Shown in pieces: positions 16,365 to 24,161 of a stretch of DNA of 64,000 bases. The first letter of the stretch is position 1, and the number at the start of each line of letters is the position of its first letter. A model generated the notes under the pieces. The model saw nothing but the letters and a program-made list of their open reading frames with translations. It ran no database searches and had not been told where the DNA came from. Where the stretch lies: NCBI RefSeq assembly GCF_014207445.1, contig NZ_JACHEM010000013.1, forward strand, positions 62,001-126,000, written 5' to 3'. Origin of the DNA: Streptomyces candidus (lineage in GTDB: Bacteria; Actinomycetota; Actinomycetes; Streptomycetales; Streptomycetaceae). A program made the translations under genes and the position numbers.

Positions 16365-18299
16365 ATGACGATGCCCGGTCACCTGCGTGACTTCTTTGTT
16401 GTCCTTCCGGACACCGCCGAAGGCGAGGCAGCGGCCGGGCATCTTCGCTCGGCGGCGCCGGACTCCCCGGACGCCCCCGGCGCCTTCGAAACCGTTCCCC
16501 ACCCCTCCGGCCGGCCCTGGGTCCTGGCCCGCCTCCTCGTGCGGAACCTGGTCCAGGTCGTGCGGGGCGACGACGCCCTCGTCCTGATAGGACCCAACAA
16601 GGCCTCCACGGCGGAGCTGGACGCCGTCCTGCGCCCCGCCCGCGACACCCTCGACCTGCACCGCCGGCTCACCGCGCTGCCCGGCCTCGGGCACGTCGTC
16701 TCCCGCGTGGACGGCGAGACGTGCGTACGCGGCACGGCCTCCGGCCACCGCCGCGTCTACCACGCGGACCGGGCCGGCTCCCGGATCGCCTCCGACCGCC
16801 CCGGCCCCCTCGCGCACCTCACCGGTGCCGCGCTCGACGACGGTGCGCTCGCCCTGCGGCTGCTCGACTTCGTCCCGCACCCGCTGCGGGAGCGGCCCGT
16901 CTGGCAGGGCGTCCAGGAGATCGACCCCGCGTACGCGCTGGTCCTGCGGGACGCCGCCCGCTCCTGCTCCGTCCGCCGCTGGTGGCAGCCCCCGCAGCCC
17001 CGCCTCGGCATGGCCGAGGGCGCCCCGCTGGTCGCGGCCGCACTCGCCGCGTCCGTCGCCGCGCACCTGCGCGACCGCACCCGCGTCAGCGGCGAACTCT
17101 CCGGCGGCATGGACTCCACCTCCGTCACCTTCCTCGCCCAGCGCGCCGGGGCGCCCGACACCACCCTGCTCACCGTCGCCGCCCGCGACAGCCGCTCCGA
17201 GGACCAGCTCTGGGCGGAACGAGGAGTGCGCGAGGCCCGGCAGGCCGCCGGACGGGACGCCGGCGCGCGCAAGATCGAGCACGTCGTCGTCCCCGCCGAC
17301 GACGCCCCGCTCTTCTACGCCGACCTGCCCGCCACCGCCGGCGAGCTCCTCGACGAGCCCTTCCCCGTCGCCCCCGCCCGCGCCCGCGCCGCCATGCTGC
17401 TCTCCCGCGCCGCCGCCACCGGCTCCGAGTACCACCTCACCGGATACGGCGGCGACGAACTCTTCAACGGCCTCGCCTCCGCCTGCCAGGACCTCCTCCC
17501 CGGCAAGCCCCTCAAGGCGTGGAACCGGATCAGCGCGCTGCGCCACCAGTCCGGCTGGCCCCTGCTGCCCACGCTGCGCGGCATGCTCCTGCCGCCCGCC
17601 TTCGGCACCTGGCTCGCGGGCTCCCTCGTCGACACGGCCACCGCCGACTCCCGTACGCCCCAGGTCTCCTGGGGCATGCGGCAGGCGATGCGCCCCTGGT
17701 TCACCCAGCGCGCCAGGGACCTGGTCCGCGAGGAGTTCCGCAGGGCCGCCGCCACCGCCGAACCCATCGCGCCGCGCCCCGGCCGCCACATGGACATCGA
17801 CACCGTCCGCCTCGGCGCCCGGTACTTCCAGGCCATGGAGGACGTGGGCGCCGGGCTCGGGCTGCCCGTCGCCGCGCCCTTCTTCGACGACCGCGTGGTG
17901 GAAGCGGTCCTGGCGGTACGGGTGGAGGACCGGGTCGTGCCCTGGCGGTACAAGCCGCTGCTCGTCGAGGCGATGCGCGGGGTGGTCCCGGACGCGCTGC
18001 TCTCCCGTACCACCAAGGACCACATGTCCGCCGACGACGTCCAGGGGCTGCGCGTACACGCCCCCGGGCTGCGGGACCTGTGGACCGGGTCCCTCCTCGA
18101 CGAGCGGGGCCTCATCGACGCGCAGCAGCTCCGCCGCCTCGCCGACGACCCCTACTCGCCGCTCCTCCAGCAGCACCCGATCGACTCGACGGTGTCCTGC
18201 GAGGCGTGGCTGCGCACCGCGCAGGACGCCTGGCCGCCCACCGGACCCGCCGCTCCGACGCCCACCGCTCCCACGACGAACAGCGAGGCAGCCCCATGA
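16365..18299 (+). CDS. Lasso cyclase (asparagine synthetase-like)
   Basis: The 644-residue protein resembles asparagine synthetase B. It is predicted to adenylate the Glu9 side chain of the core and close the isopeptide bond with Gly1. The ATP-pyrophosphatase motif SGELSGGMDSTS lies near residue 245 and YHLTGYGGDELFNG near residue 360. The N-terminal glutaminase-like domain lacks an N-terminal catalytic cysteine, as expected for lasso cyclases. An ATG at 16365 is used; GTG 16362 and ATG 16371 are alternatives. It follows the precursor by 19 bases and its stop overlaps the next start (ATGA). Confidence 0.92.
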   Translation: MTMPGHLRDFFVVLPDTAEGEAAAGHLRSAAPDSPDAPGAFETVPHPSGRPWVLARLLVRNLVQVVRGDDALVLIGPNKASTAELDAVLRPARDTLDLHRRLTALPGLGHVVSRVDGETCVRGTASGHRRVYHADRAGSRIASDRPGPLAHLTGAALDDGALALRLLDFVPHPLRERPVWQGVQEIDPAYALVLRDAARSCSVRRWWQPPQPRLGMAEGAPLVAAALAASVAAHLRDRTRVSGELSGGMDSTSVTFLAQRAGAPDTTLLTVAARDSRSEDQLWAERGVREARQAAGRDAGARKIEHVVVPADDAPLFYADLPATAGELLDEPFPVAPARARAAMLLSRAAATGSEYHLTGYGGDELFNGLASACQDLLPGKPLKAWNRISALRHQSGWPLLPTLRGMLLPPAFGTWLAGSLVDTATADSRTPQVSWGMRQAMRPWFTQRARDLVREEFRRAAATAEPIAPRPGRHMDIDTVRLGARYFQAMEDVGAGLGLPVAAPFFDDRVVEAVLAVRVEDRVVPWRYKPLLVEAMRGVVPDALLSRTTKDHMSADDVQGLRVHAPGLRDLWTGSLLDERGLIDAQQLRRLADDPYSPLLQQHPIDSTVSCEAWLRTAQDAWPPTGPAAPTPTAPTTNSEAAP

Positions 18300-18589
18300 G
18301 CCGGACCGATCCCTCCGCGCAGCTCGCCCTCCGCAAGGGCATCGCCGTCACCACCACCGAGTACGGCGGAGTCCTGCTCGACGAGAAGGACGGCACGTAC
18401 TGGCAGTTGAACGAGTGCGGCACCCTCGTCGTGACCGCGATCTCCGAGGGCCGCTCGCCGTCCGACGCCGTCGAGCAGCTCCTGGCCGAGTACGAGGTCG
18501 ACCGCGCCGAGGCCGAGGCCGACGTGGCCGAACTGACCGACCAGCTCATCAGGGCGAAGATCGTCACCCGGGCCGGAGCGGCCCGATGA
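18296..18589 (+). CDS. PqqD-like RRE protein of lasso peptide cluster (B1)
   Basis: This is a 97-residue winged-helix PqqD-family protein. The typical pattern is visible: RKGIAVTTTEYGGVLLDEKD, then GTYWQLNECGTLVVTAISEGRSPSDAVEQLLAEYEVD. Such stand-alone RRE proteins bind the YxxPxL element of the leader and present the precursor to the B2 protease and the cyclase. The gene overlaps both neighbours by ATGA, so it is translationally coupled in the order precursor, cyclase, B1, B2, transporter common in actinobacteria. Confidence 0.92.
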   Translation: MSRTDPSAQLALRKGIAVTTTEYGGVLLDEKDGTYWQLNECGTLVVTAISEGRSPSDAVEQLLAEYEVDRAEAEADVAELTDQLIRAKIVTRAGAAR

Positions 18590-19002
18590 CCACGGAGATG
18601 ACGATGCCCCGGCGCGGTGCGGGACCGGGCGGCCTCCGCCTGCGCGCCGCCGTCGCCGCAGCCCTCCTCCTCGCCAGGCTCAAGCCGGGCCGACTGCGCA
18701 AGGTGCTGACCGGGCTCAGCGCGGGAGCGCGCCCGGCGACGTACGACCGGACCCTGGAGACGTACGAGCGCGTCGTCGCCACCAGCCGCAAGTGCGCGGG
18801 CTGGTACGGCTGCCTGCCCCGCTCGATCGCGATCGCCCTGGTCTGCCGCATGTCCGGCAGCTGGCCCGACTGGCACGCGGGCGTCCGCAACGCGCCGCCC
18901 TTCCAGCCGCACGCCTGGGTCGCCGCCGAGGGGCGCACGGTGGGCGAGCAGAACGTGAGCGACTTCCGGCCGCTGATGAAGGTGGCCGTGGGTGGCAGGT
19001 GA
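18586..19002 (+). CDS. Lasso leader peptidase, transglutaminase-like cysteine protease (B2)
   Basis: The 138-residue protein matches the lasso B2 family. The catalytic cysteine is predicted as Cys76 in GCLPRSIAIALVCR, the histidine as His109 in FQPHAWVAAEG, and Asp126 in SDFRPLMKV is a candidate third residue. It cuts the leader from the core after the Thr-Ala pair, exposing Gly1. The start overlaps the B1 stop by ATGA, and the end overlaps the transporter start by 11 bases. The N-terminal 40 residues are basic and helical. Confidence 0.9.
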   Translation: MTTEMTMPRRGAGPGGLRLRAAVAAALLLARLKPGRLRKVLTGLSAGARPATYDRTLETYERVVATSRKCAGWYGCLPRSIAIALVCRMSGSWPDWHAGVRNAPPFQPHAWVAAEGRTVGEQNVSDFRPLMKVAVGGR

Positions 19003-20818
19003 GGCACCGGCGGGGCAGGACGCACGGTGGACGGCCGGCGAGGTACCGGCGGCGCAGGACGGCTCCCGCCCCCTGACACTGCTCCTGGCCCGCGCCCGCC
19101 CCCACTGGAAGCTCCTCCTCGGCGGCGGACTGCTGTCGCTCGCCGGGTCCGGGGCCGGGCTCGTCATGCCGATGACGGCGAAGTTCGCGGTCGACGCCTT
19201 CGGCAGCGGGCGCTCGGCCACCGGGCCGCTCGTGGCGCTCACCGCCGTGGTGATCGTCGGCGCGCTGCTCGCCGCCGCCGGGCGCTATCTGCTGGCCCGG
19301 ACCGGCGAAGCCGTCGTGCTGCGCGCCCGGCGACGGCTCGTCGGCCGGATGCTGCGGCTGAAGGTCGCCTCCGTGGACCGGCTGACCCCCGGCGACCTGC
19401 TCTCCCGCGCGACCGGCGACACCACGCTCCTGCACACCGTGCTCTCCCGCAGCGTCGTCGAGGCGGTCGGCGGCGTGCTGATGCTGGTCGGGACGGTCGT
19501 GCTGATGGCCGTCGTGGACGCACTCCTGCTCGGCGTCACCGTTGTCGTCCTGCTGCTGAGCGCGGGCGTGCTGGCCCTGCTCATGCCCCGCATCCAGCGC
19601 GCCCAGCTCCAGGCGCAGGAGGCGGTCGGCGAGATGGGCTCGCTGCTCGACCGCTCGCTGCAGGCCTTCCGTACGGTCAAGGCCAGCGGCATCGAGGACC
19701 GCGAGGCCGCGCACATCGGGGAGGCGGCACGCACCGCGCACGACCGGGGCGTCTCCGTCGCCCGCTGGACCTCGGCCTCCGAGGTCGCCATGTTCCTCGC
19801 CACGCAGCTCGCGTTCCTCGCCGTGCTGGGCGTCGGCGGGGCACGCGTCGTCTCCGGCGTGATGGAGGTGTCCTCGCTCATCGCGTTCCTGCTCTACGTC
19901 TTCGGACTGATGGGCCCGCTCAGCCAGCTCACCGACGGCTGGACCGGCCTGCAGACGGGACTCGCGGCCGTCCGGCGCATCGACGAGATCGAATCGCTGC
20001 CGGGGGAAGGGGGCCGGGGATCGGCCGGCCCGCCCGCGCCCGGCCGTGCGCCCCGTCAACTCCCGCCCCTCGAAGTCCGGTTCACGGACGTCGTGTTCGG
20101 GTACGGCGACTCCCGCTCGCCCGCCCACCACGGCGTGACCTTCGCCGCCCCGCCGGGCGGTCTGACCGCGCTCGTCGGGCCGTCCGGTGCGGGCAAGACG
20201 ACCGTCTTCGCCCTCCTGGAGCGGTTCTACGACCACAACGCCGGCACCCTCACGGTCGGGGGCCGCGACATCCGCGACTGGCCGCTCGCCGAACTTCGGG
20301 CCGCCCTGGCCTATGTCGAGCAGGACGCGCCCGTCCTGGCCGGCACCCTGCGCGACAACCTTCTCCTGGCGGCACCCGCCGCCACCCCCGGCGAACTCGC
20401 GCACGCCGTCACCCGCACCCGCCTGGACGACCTGGTGGCCCGGCTCCCGGAGGGACTGGACACCCAGGTCGGCCACCGCGGCGTCACGCTCTCCGGCGGG
20501 GAACGCCAACGCATCGCCTTGGCCCGCGCGTTGCTCCGCAGGCCCCGGCTGCTCCTGCTCGACGAGGTGACCTCGCAGCTCGACGCCGTCAACGAGGAGC
20601 GCCTGCGCGAGGTGATCGTCGAACTCGCCGCCGACACCACGGTGCTGGTCATCGCCCATCGGCTGTCCACCGTCGTACGGGCGGACCGCATCGTCGTCAT
20701 GGAGGCGGGCCGGGTGCGCGCGCGGGGCACTCACGACGAACTCGTGCGCACGGACGCGCTGTACGCGGAGCTGGCGGCGACCCAGTTCGCCACCGGAGAG
20801 AGGGTCACGGTGAGTTAA
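18992..20818 (+). CDS. ABC exporter of lasso peptide cluster
   Basis: The 608-residue half-transporter fuses a transmembrane domain (about residues 30-320) to an ATPase domain. Nucleotide motifs are all intact: Walker A GPSGAGKTT near residue 395, signature LSGGERQRIALARA near 500, Walker B LLLLDEVTS near 520 and the H-loop IAHRLS near 553. There is no C39 peptidase domain, which fits a system where B2 removes the leader. It probably exports the mature lasso peptide and gives self-protection. The GTG start at 18992 overlaps the B2 gene by 11 bases. Confidence 0.9.
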   Translation: MAGEAPAGQDARWTAGEVPAAQDGSRPLTLLLARARPHWKLLLGGGLLSLAGSGAGLVMPMTAKFAVDAFGSGRSATGPLVALTAVVIVGALLAAAGRYLLARTGEAVVLRARRRLVGRMLRLKVASVDRLTPGDLLSRATGDTTLLHTVLSRSVVEAVGGVLMLVGTVVLMAVVDALLLGVTVVVLLLSAGVLALLMPRIQRAQLQAQEAVGEMGSLLDRSLQAFRTVKASGIEDREAAHIGEAARTAHDRGVSVARWTSASEVAMFLATQLAFLAVLGVGGARVVSGVMEVSSLIAFLLYVFGLMGPLSQLTDGWTGLQTGLAAVRRIDEIESLPGEGGRGSAGPPAPGRAPRQLPPLEVRFTDVVFGYGDSRSPAHHGVTFAAPPGGLTALVGPSGAGKTTVFALLERFYDHNAGTLTVGGRDIRDWPLAELRAALAYVEQDAPVLAGTLRDNLLLAAPAATPGELAHAVTRTRLDDLVARLPEGLDTQVGHRGVTLSGGERQRIALARALLRRPRLLLLDEVTSQLDAVNEERLREVIVELAADTTVLVIAHRLSTVVRADRIVVMEAGRVRARGTHDELVRTDALYAELAATQFATGERVTVS

Positions 20819-20863
20819 CGACTGATTACGCAACGCAATAGGTGCGTGTTCGAACAGTTCGGG

Positions 20864-20869
20864 TAGCGT
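20864..20869 (+). promoter_or_regulatory. Putative -10 box of a leaderless transcript
   Basis: TAGCGT ends seven bases before the ATG at 20877, with no Shine-Dalgarno between. It marks a promoter separate from the lasso operon. Confidence 0.4.
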
Positions 20870-20876
20870 CGAATAC

Positions 20877-22247
20877 ATGAGGACCAGGTCGTTTTCCGTC
20901 ATATCGGCCCTTGCCGGGTCGACGCTGCTGCTCCTGCTGCCGCTCGCCCCGGCGGCCCTCGCCGCCACCGGGACGACGGAGGCGGGCAACGCCTTGAAGG
21001 AGGGGCCGGTCTACGTCGCGCCGGAGGCCAGGGGGCAGCTGTCCCGGACCGATCAGGACGCGCTGGCGAAAAAGATCGAGGAAGCGGACAAGCCCCTCTT
21101 CGTGGCGGTCCTGCCGCGCAACGAGGAGTTCCCGGCCCGGACGGTGCGCCAGAACCTGCGCAACGCCACCGGCGTCACCGGTGTGTACGCGGTCCGCCTC
21201 GGTGACGGTTTCGAGGCCGGCGCCGATCCGCGCGCACTGCCGTACCGGTCGCTCCGCAACCTGGTCGCCGCCGCCAAGACCCCGGCGGGCCTGGGCGCGG
21301 CCACCCAGCTCAACACCTTCGTCGACCAGGCGCTCCCGCAGGTCAAGGGCCACGCCCCGGCATCCTGGGAGGGCGGGGCGGACGACGGCGTGAACACCGG
21401 CGCGCTCGTCGGCGTCGGCGCGGTCGTGCTGGTGGCGGGCGCGGGCGGCTACGCGCTCGTACGCCGCAACCGCAACCGCAAGGAGGCCGAGCGCCTCGAA
21501 GCGCTCCGCAAGCTTACGGTTGTCGTCGACGAGGACATCACCGCGTACGGCGAAGAGCTCGACCGGCTCGACTTCCATCCCGCCGAGCCGGGCGCCACGG
21601 ACGGGATGCGCACCGACTACCAGCGCGCGCTCGACCTGTACGAGACCGCGAAGTCCCGGATGGCGTCGGTCCGCGAGCCCAACGACGTGCGGGCGGTCAC
21701 CGAGGCCCTGGAGGACGGCCGCTACGCGCTCGCCGTCCTGGACGCCCGCCGCACCGGCCGCCCCGTGCCCGAACGGCGCTCGCCCTGCTTCTTCGACCCC
21801 CGGCACGGTCCGTCGGTCACCGACGCGACGTGGACGCCGCCGGGCGGCGCGGCCCGCGAGGTCCCGGTCTGTGCGGCGGACGCGACCCGTCTCGCCGACG
21901 GGCAGGACCCGGCGGTCCGCACCGTCGACACCGCCGACGGCCGCCGCCCCTACTACGACGCGGGCCCGGCGTACGGGCCGTGGGCGGGCGGCTACTTCGG
22001 CGGCGGCATGCTTCCCGGCCTTCTGATGGGCACCATGCTGGGTTCGATGCTGGCCACGCCCGCGTACGCCTCGGACTACGGCGCGGGCACCGGCTTCGAC
22101 ACCGCCGGAGCGGGCTTCGAGGGCGGCGACGTCTCGGGCTCGGACTTCGACCCCTCCGCGTTCGGCGGGGGCGACTTCGGCGGCGGGGACTTCGGGGGCG
22201 GGGGCGACTTCGGGGGCGGCGGGGACTTCGGCGGCGGCAGCTTCTGA
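20877..22247 (+). CDS. Secreted or membrane-anchored protein with a Gly-Asp-Phe-rich tail
   Basis: The 456-residue protein has a signal peptide (MRTRSFSVISALAG, then a Leu-rich core, cleavage near ALAA). A soluble extracytoplasmic domain follows, then one membrane segment (ALVGVGAVVLVAGAGGYALV at about residues 176-196) and a basic stop-transfer RRNRNRKEAER. A cytoplasmic part comes next, and a tail of repeated GGGDFGG units. The layout resembles TPM-domain-like actinobacterial membrane proteins of unknown function. The gene has its own promoter and shows no lasso-related feature, so I do not place it in the lasso operon. Confidence 0.75.
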   Translation: MRTRSFSVISALAGSTLLLLLPLAPAALAATGTTEAGNALKEGPVYVAPEARGQLSRTDQDALAKKIEEADKPLFVAVLPRNEEFPARTVRQNLRNATGVTGVYAVRLGDGFEAGADPRALPYRSLRNLVAAAKTPAGLGAATQLNTFVDQALPQVKGHAPASWEGGADDGVNTGALVGVGAVVLVAGAGGYALVRRNRNRKEAERLEALRKLTVVVDEDITAYGEELDRLDFHPAEPGATDGMRTDYQRALDLYETAKSRMASVREPNDVRAVTEALEDGRYALAVLDARRTGRPVPERRSPCFFDPRHGPSVTDATWTPPGGAAREVPVCAADATRLADGQDPAVRTVDTADGRRPYYDAGPAYGPWAGGYFGGGMLPGLLMGTMLGSMLATPAYASDYGAGTGFDTAGAGFEGGDVSGSDFDPSAFGGGDFGGGDFGGGGDFGGGGDFGGGSF

Positions 22248-22253
22248 GGCGCT

Positions 22254-22270
22254 CGCCGCCCCCGGCGGCG
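22254..22270 (+). terminator. Weak hairpin after the Gly-rich-tail gene
   Basis: CGCCGCC (22254-22260), CCC, GGCGGCG (22264-22270) forms a seven-bp stem just after the stop. It is short and could be fortuitous in this GC-rich DNA. Confidence 0.35.
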
Positions 22271-22299
22271 GGGCTTGCTCCTCACGCGACGTGAGGTTC

Positions 22300-22305
22300 T
22301 ACTGT
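22300..22305 (+). promoter_or_regulatory. Putative -10 box of a leaderless transcript
   Basis: TACTGT ends seven bases before the ATG at 22313, with TTGCTC (22275-22280) 19 bases further upstream as a loose -35. No Shine-Dalgarno is present. Confidence 0.45.
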
Positions 22306-22312
22306 CCGTGCC

Positions 22313-23206
22313 ATGAAGATCCTCGTGCACGACACCGCGTCCGCCATGTCCGACCTCCTCGCGCTCCCCGTCGCCCAACGTCCTGCCGCACTGCGGGAGT
22401 TGCTCGCTCCGTTCCAGGCGGTGCTCAACCGGGTGACGGGCGGCGGCATGGACGCGGTGCAGCTGCACAGTACGGGCAGCGGTTTTCCCCTCGACCGCGA
22501 CGACCCGCGCCTTGCGGCAGCCCTTGGGCGGATGCGCGAGGCCCGGGTGTGGGAGCGGATCGAGGAGTCCCTCGGCGCCGCCCAGGAGCGGCTGGCCGCC
22601 GAGGCGCCCGGCGCGGCGCGGGCCGAGACCGTCCACGTCGTCCTCGTCCTCGGTGACCCCGATGACGAGCACCTGACCGTGCGCAGCGAGGGCTACTTCG
22701 GAATGGGGGGCTTCCCCGGCGGCATCCATCTCGCCATGTGGCCCACCGCGACCAGCCTCGCCAAGATCCACCACACCGCCGCGCACGAACTTCACCACAA
22801 CGTGCGCTACGCCAACGTGGTCTGGGATCCCGCGACGGTCACCGTCGGGGAGCACGTCGTGGCCGAGGGGCTGGCCGAAGCGTTCGTGCGGGAACTGGCG
22901 GGCGAGCAGGCCATGGGCCCCTGGGCCACGGCGGTCTCCGGCACGGAACTCGACGACGCCTACGAGAAGATCACCGATGCGGTCGACCTCCCCGGCATGC
23001 GGAATCTGCCGCCGTACGTCTTCGGGGACGCCACCGCGAAGCTCATGGGTCTCGCCCCGGTGGGTCTCCCGGACTTCGCCGGGTACACGGTGGGCCTTCG
23101 CATCGTGGACGCCCACCTGGCGGCCACCGGCCTGACCGCCGCGCAGAGCGTCGCGCTGCCGGCGGGCGAGATCCTCAGGAACGCGGGGGTGCGGACGAAC
23201 GCCTGA
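22313..23206 (+). CDS. DUF2268-like putative zinc-dependent protease
   Basis: The 297-residue protein has a clear HExxH metal-binding motif in KIHHTAAHELHHNVRYANV near residue 160, and VVAEGLAEAFVRELAGE downstream, where a further Glu could be the third zinc ligand. The arrangement matches the DUF2268 family of predicted zinc-dependent proteases. No signal peptide is seen, so it is probably cytoplasmic. It appears monocistronic and converges on yceI. Its substrate is unknown. Confidence 0.75.
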   Translation: MKILVHDTASAMSDLLALPVAQRPAALRELLAPFQAVLNRVTGGGMDAVQLHSTGSGFPLDRDDPRLAAALGRMREARVWERIEESLGAAQERLAAEAPGAARAETVHVVLVLGDPDDEHLTVRSEGYFGMGGFPGGIHLAMWPTATSLAKIHHTAAHELHHNVRYANVVWDPATVTVGEHVVAEGLAEAFVRELAGEQAMGPWATAVSGTELDDAYEKITDAVDLPGMRNLPPYVFGDATAKLMGLAPVGLPDFAGYTVGLRIVDAHLAATGLTAAQSVALPAGEILRNAGVRTNA

Positions 23207-23230
23207 CCGCACCCCGCGACCTTCTCCCGG

Positions 23231-23842
23231 TCAGGCCGCCTTCTTGATCGCGGAGATGTCGAAGTTCAGCTTCACCTTGTCGCTGACCATGACGCCGCCC
23301 GTCTCCAGTGCCGCGTTCCACGTCAGGCCCCAGTCGGAGCGCAGGATCGTGGCGCTGCCCTCGAAGCCGACGCGCTCGTTGCCGTAGACGTCGGTGGCCG
23401 TGCCGTTGAACTCCAGGTCGATGGAGAGGGGGCGGGTGACGTCCTTGATGGTGAGGTCACCGGAGATGCGGTAGTCGTCGCCGCCGAGCTGCTCGGCCCG
23501 GGTGGAACGGAAGGTCATCTCGGGGAAGGCCTCCGCGTCGAAGAAGTCGGCGCTGCGGAGGTGGTTGTCGCGGTCCGCGACGCCGGTGTCGATGCTCGCG
23601 ATCCGGACGGTGATCCGCGCCTCGGAGTCGGCCGGGTTCGAGCCGTTCAGACGCAGGGTGCCCTCGTGCTCGGCGAAGGTGCCGCGCACGTTGGTCACCA
23701 TCGCGTGGCGGACGGTGAAGCCGATGCTGCTGTGGCTCGGGTCGACCGTGTACTCGCCGGTGAGGGCGGCCAGCGCCGGGTCGACGGCGACCGGGGCGGT
23801 GGTGGTGTCGACGGTGTCGTTGCGGCGGCCGAAGAGACCCAT
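23231..23842 (-). CDS. YceI family lipid-binding-like protein
   Basis: The 203-residue protein carries the YceI lipocalin-like fold signatures: GEYTVDPSHSSIGFTVRHAMVTNVRGTF, RSADFFDAEAFPEMTFRST, and GDLTIKDVTRPLSIDLEFNG. YceI proteins bind long isoprenoid or amphiphilic molecules. This one has no signal peptide (MGLFGRRNDTVDTTT), unlike E. coli YceI, so it is probably cytoplasmic. A strong palindrome upstream suggests control by a dimeric repressor. The function in Streptomyces is not established. Confidence 0.88.
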   Translation of the reverse strand: MGLFGRRNDTVDTTTAPVAVDPALAALTGEYTVDPSHSSIGFTVRHAMVTNVRGTFAEHEGTLRLNGSNPADSEARITVRIASIDTGVADRDNHLRSADFFDAEAFPEMTFRSTRAEQLGGDDYRISGDLTIKDVTRPLSIDLEFNGTATDVYGNERVGFEGSATILRSDWGLTWNAALETGGVMVSDKVKLNFDISAIKKAA

Positions 23843-23874
23843 GGCGTTCCTCCTGGGAGAGATGTGGACGTATT

Positions 23875-23890
23875 GGTTGAACGTTCAACC
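23875..23890. promoter_or_regulatory. Perfect 16-bp palindrome in the yceI promoter region
   Basis: GGTTGAACGTTCAACC is a perfect palindrome 33 bases upstream of the yceI start. A related half-conserved copy, TGTTCAACTTTCAACC, lies at 23921-23936. Paired TTGAAC-type elements around a promoter are typical of MarR- or TetR-type repressors, but no such gene is adjacent. The remainder of the gap to 24161 holds TTGACG (24060-24065), a possible -35 for the divergent cassette. Confidence 0.6.
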
Positions 23891-24161
23891 TGTTCAACGG
23901 GAACGACGATAGCGCGACGATGTTCAACTTTCAACCGTTACGGATCGGTAGTCTCGGGATTCACCCGCGGGGGCGAGCGGACCCACCGCGGGCCCAGGTC
24001 CTGCGCGTCGTCCATCCGGGCCGGACGGACCGGAGAAGTGGGCTTTTTCAGTAAGGGAGTTGACGTTCCGCAAGCAGTAAGCGACACGAATGCGCTACGA
24101 AGTCCCCCGTGCGCGTCCGCGCCCTGGGGGGGTGCGCGTGCCCGGCGTATCCTCGGGCGGC

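Noticed and set aside
20877..22247. Membrane protein gene as a sixth gene of the lasso cluster
   Set aside because: It has its own promoter-like element, a gap after the exporter, and no relation to known lasso accessory proteins.
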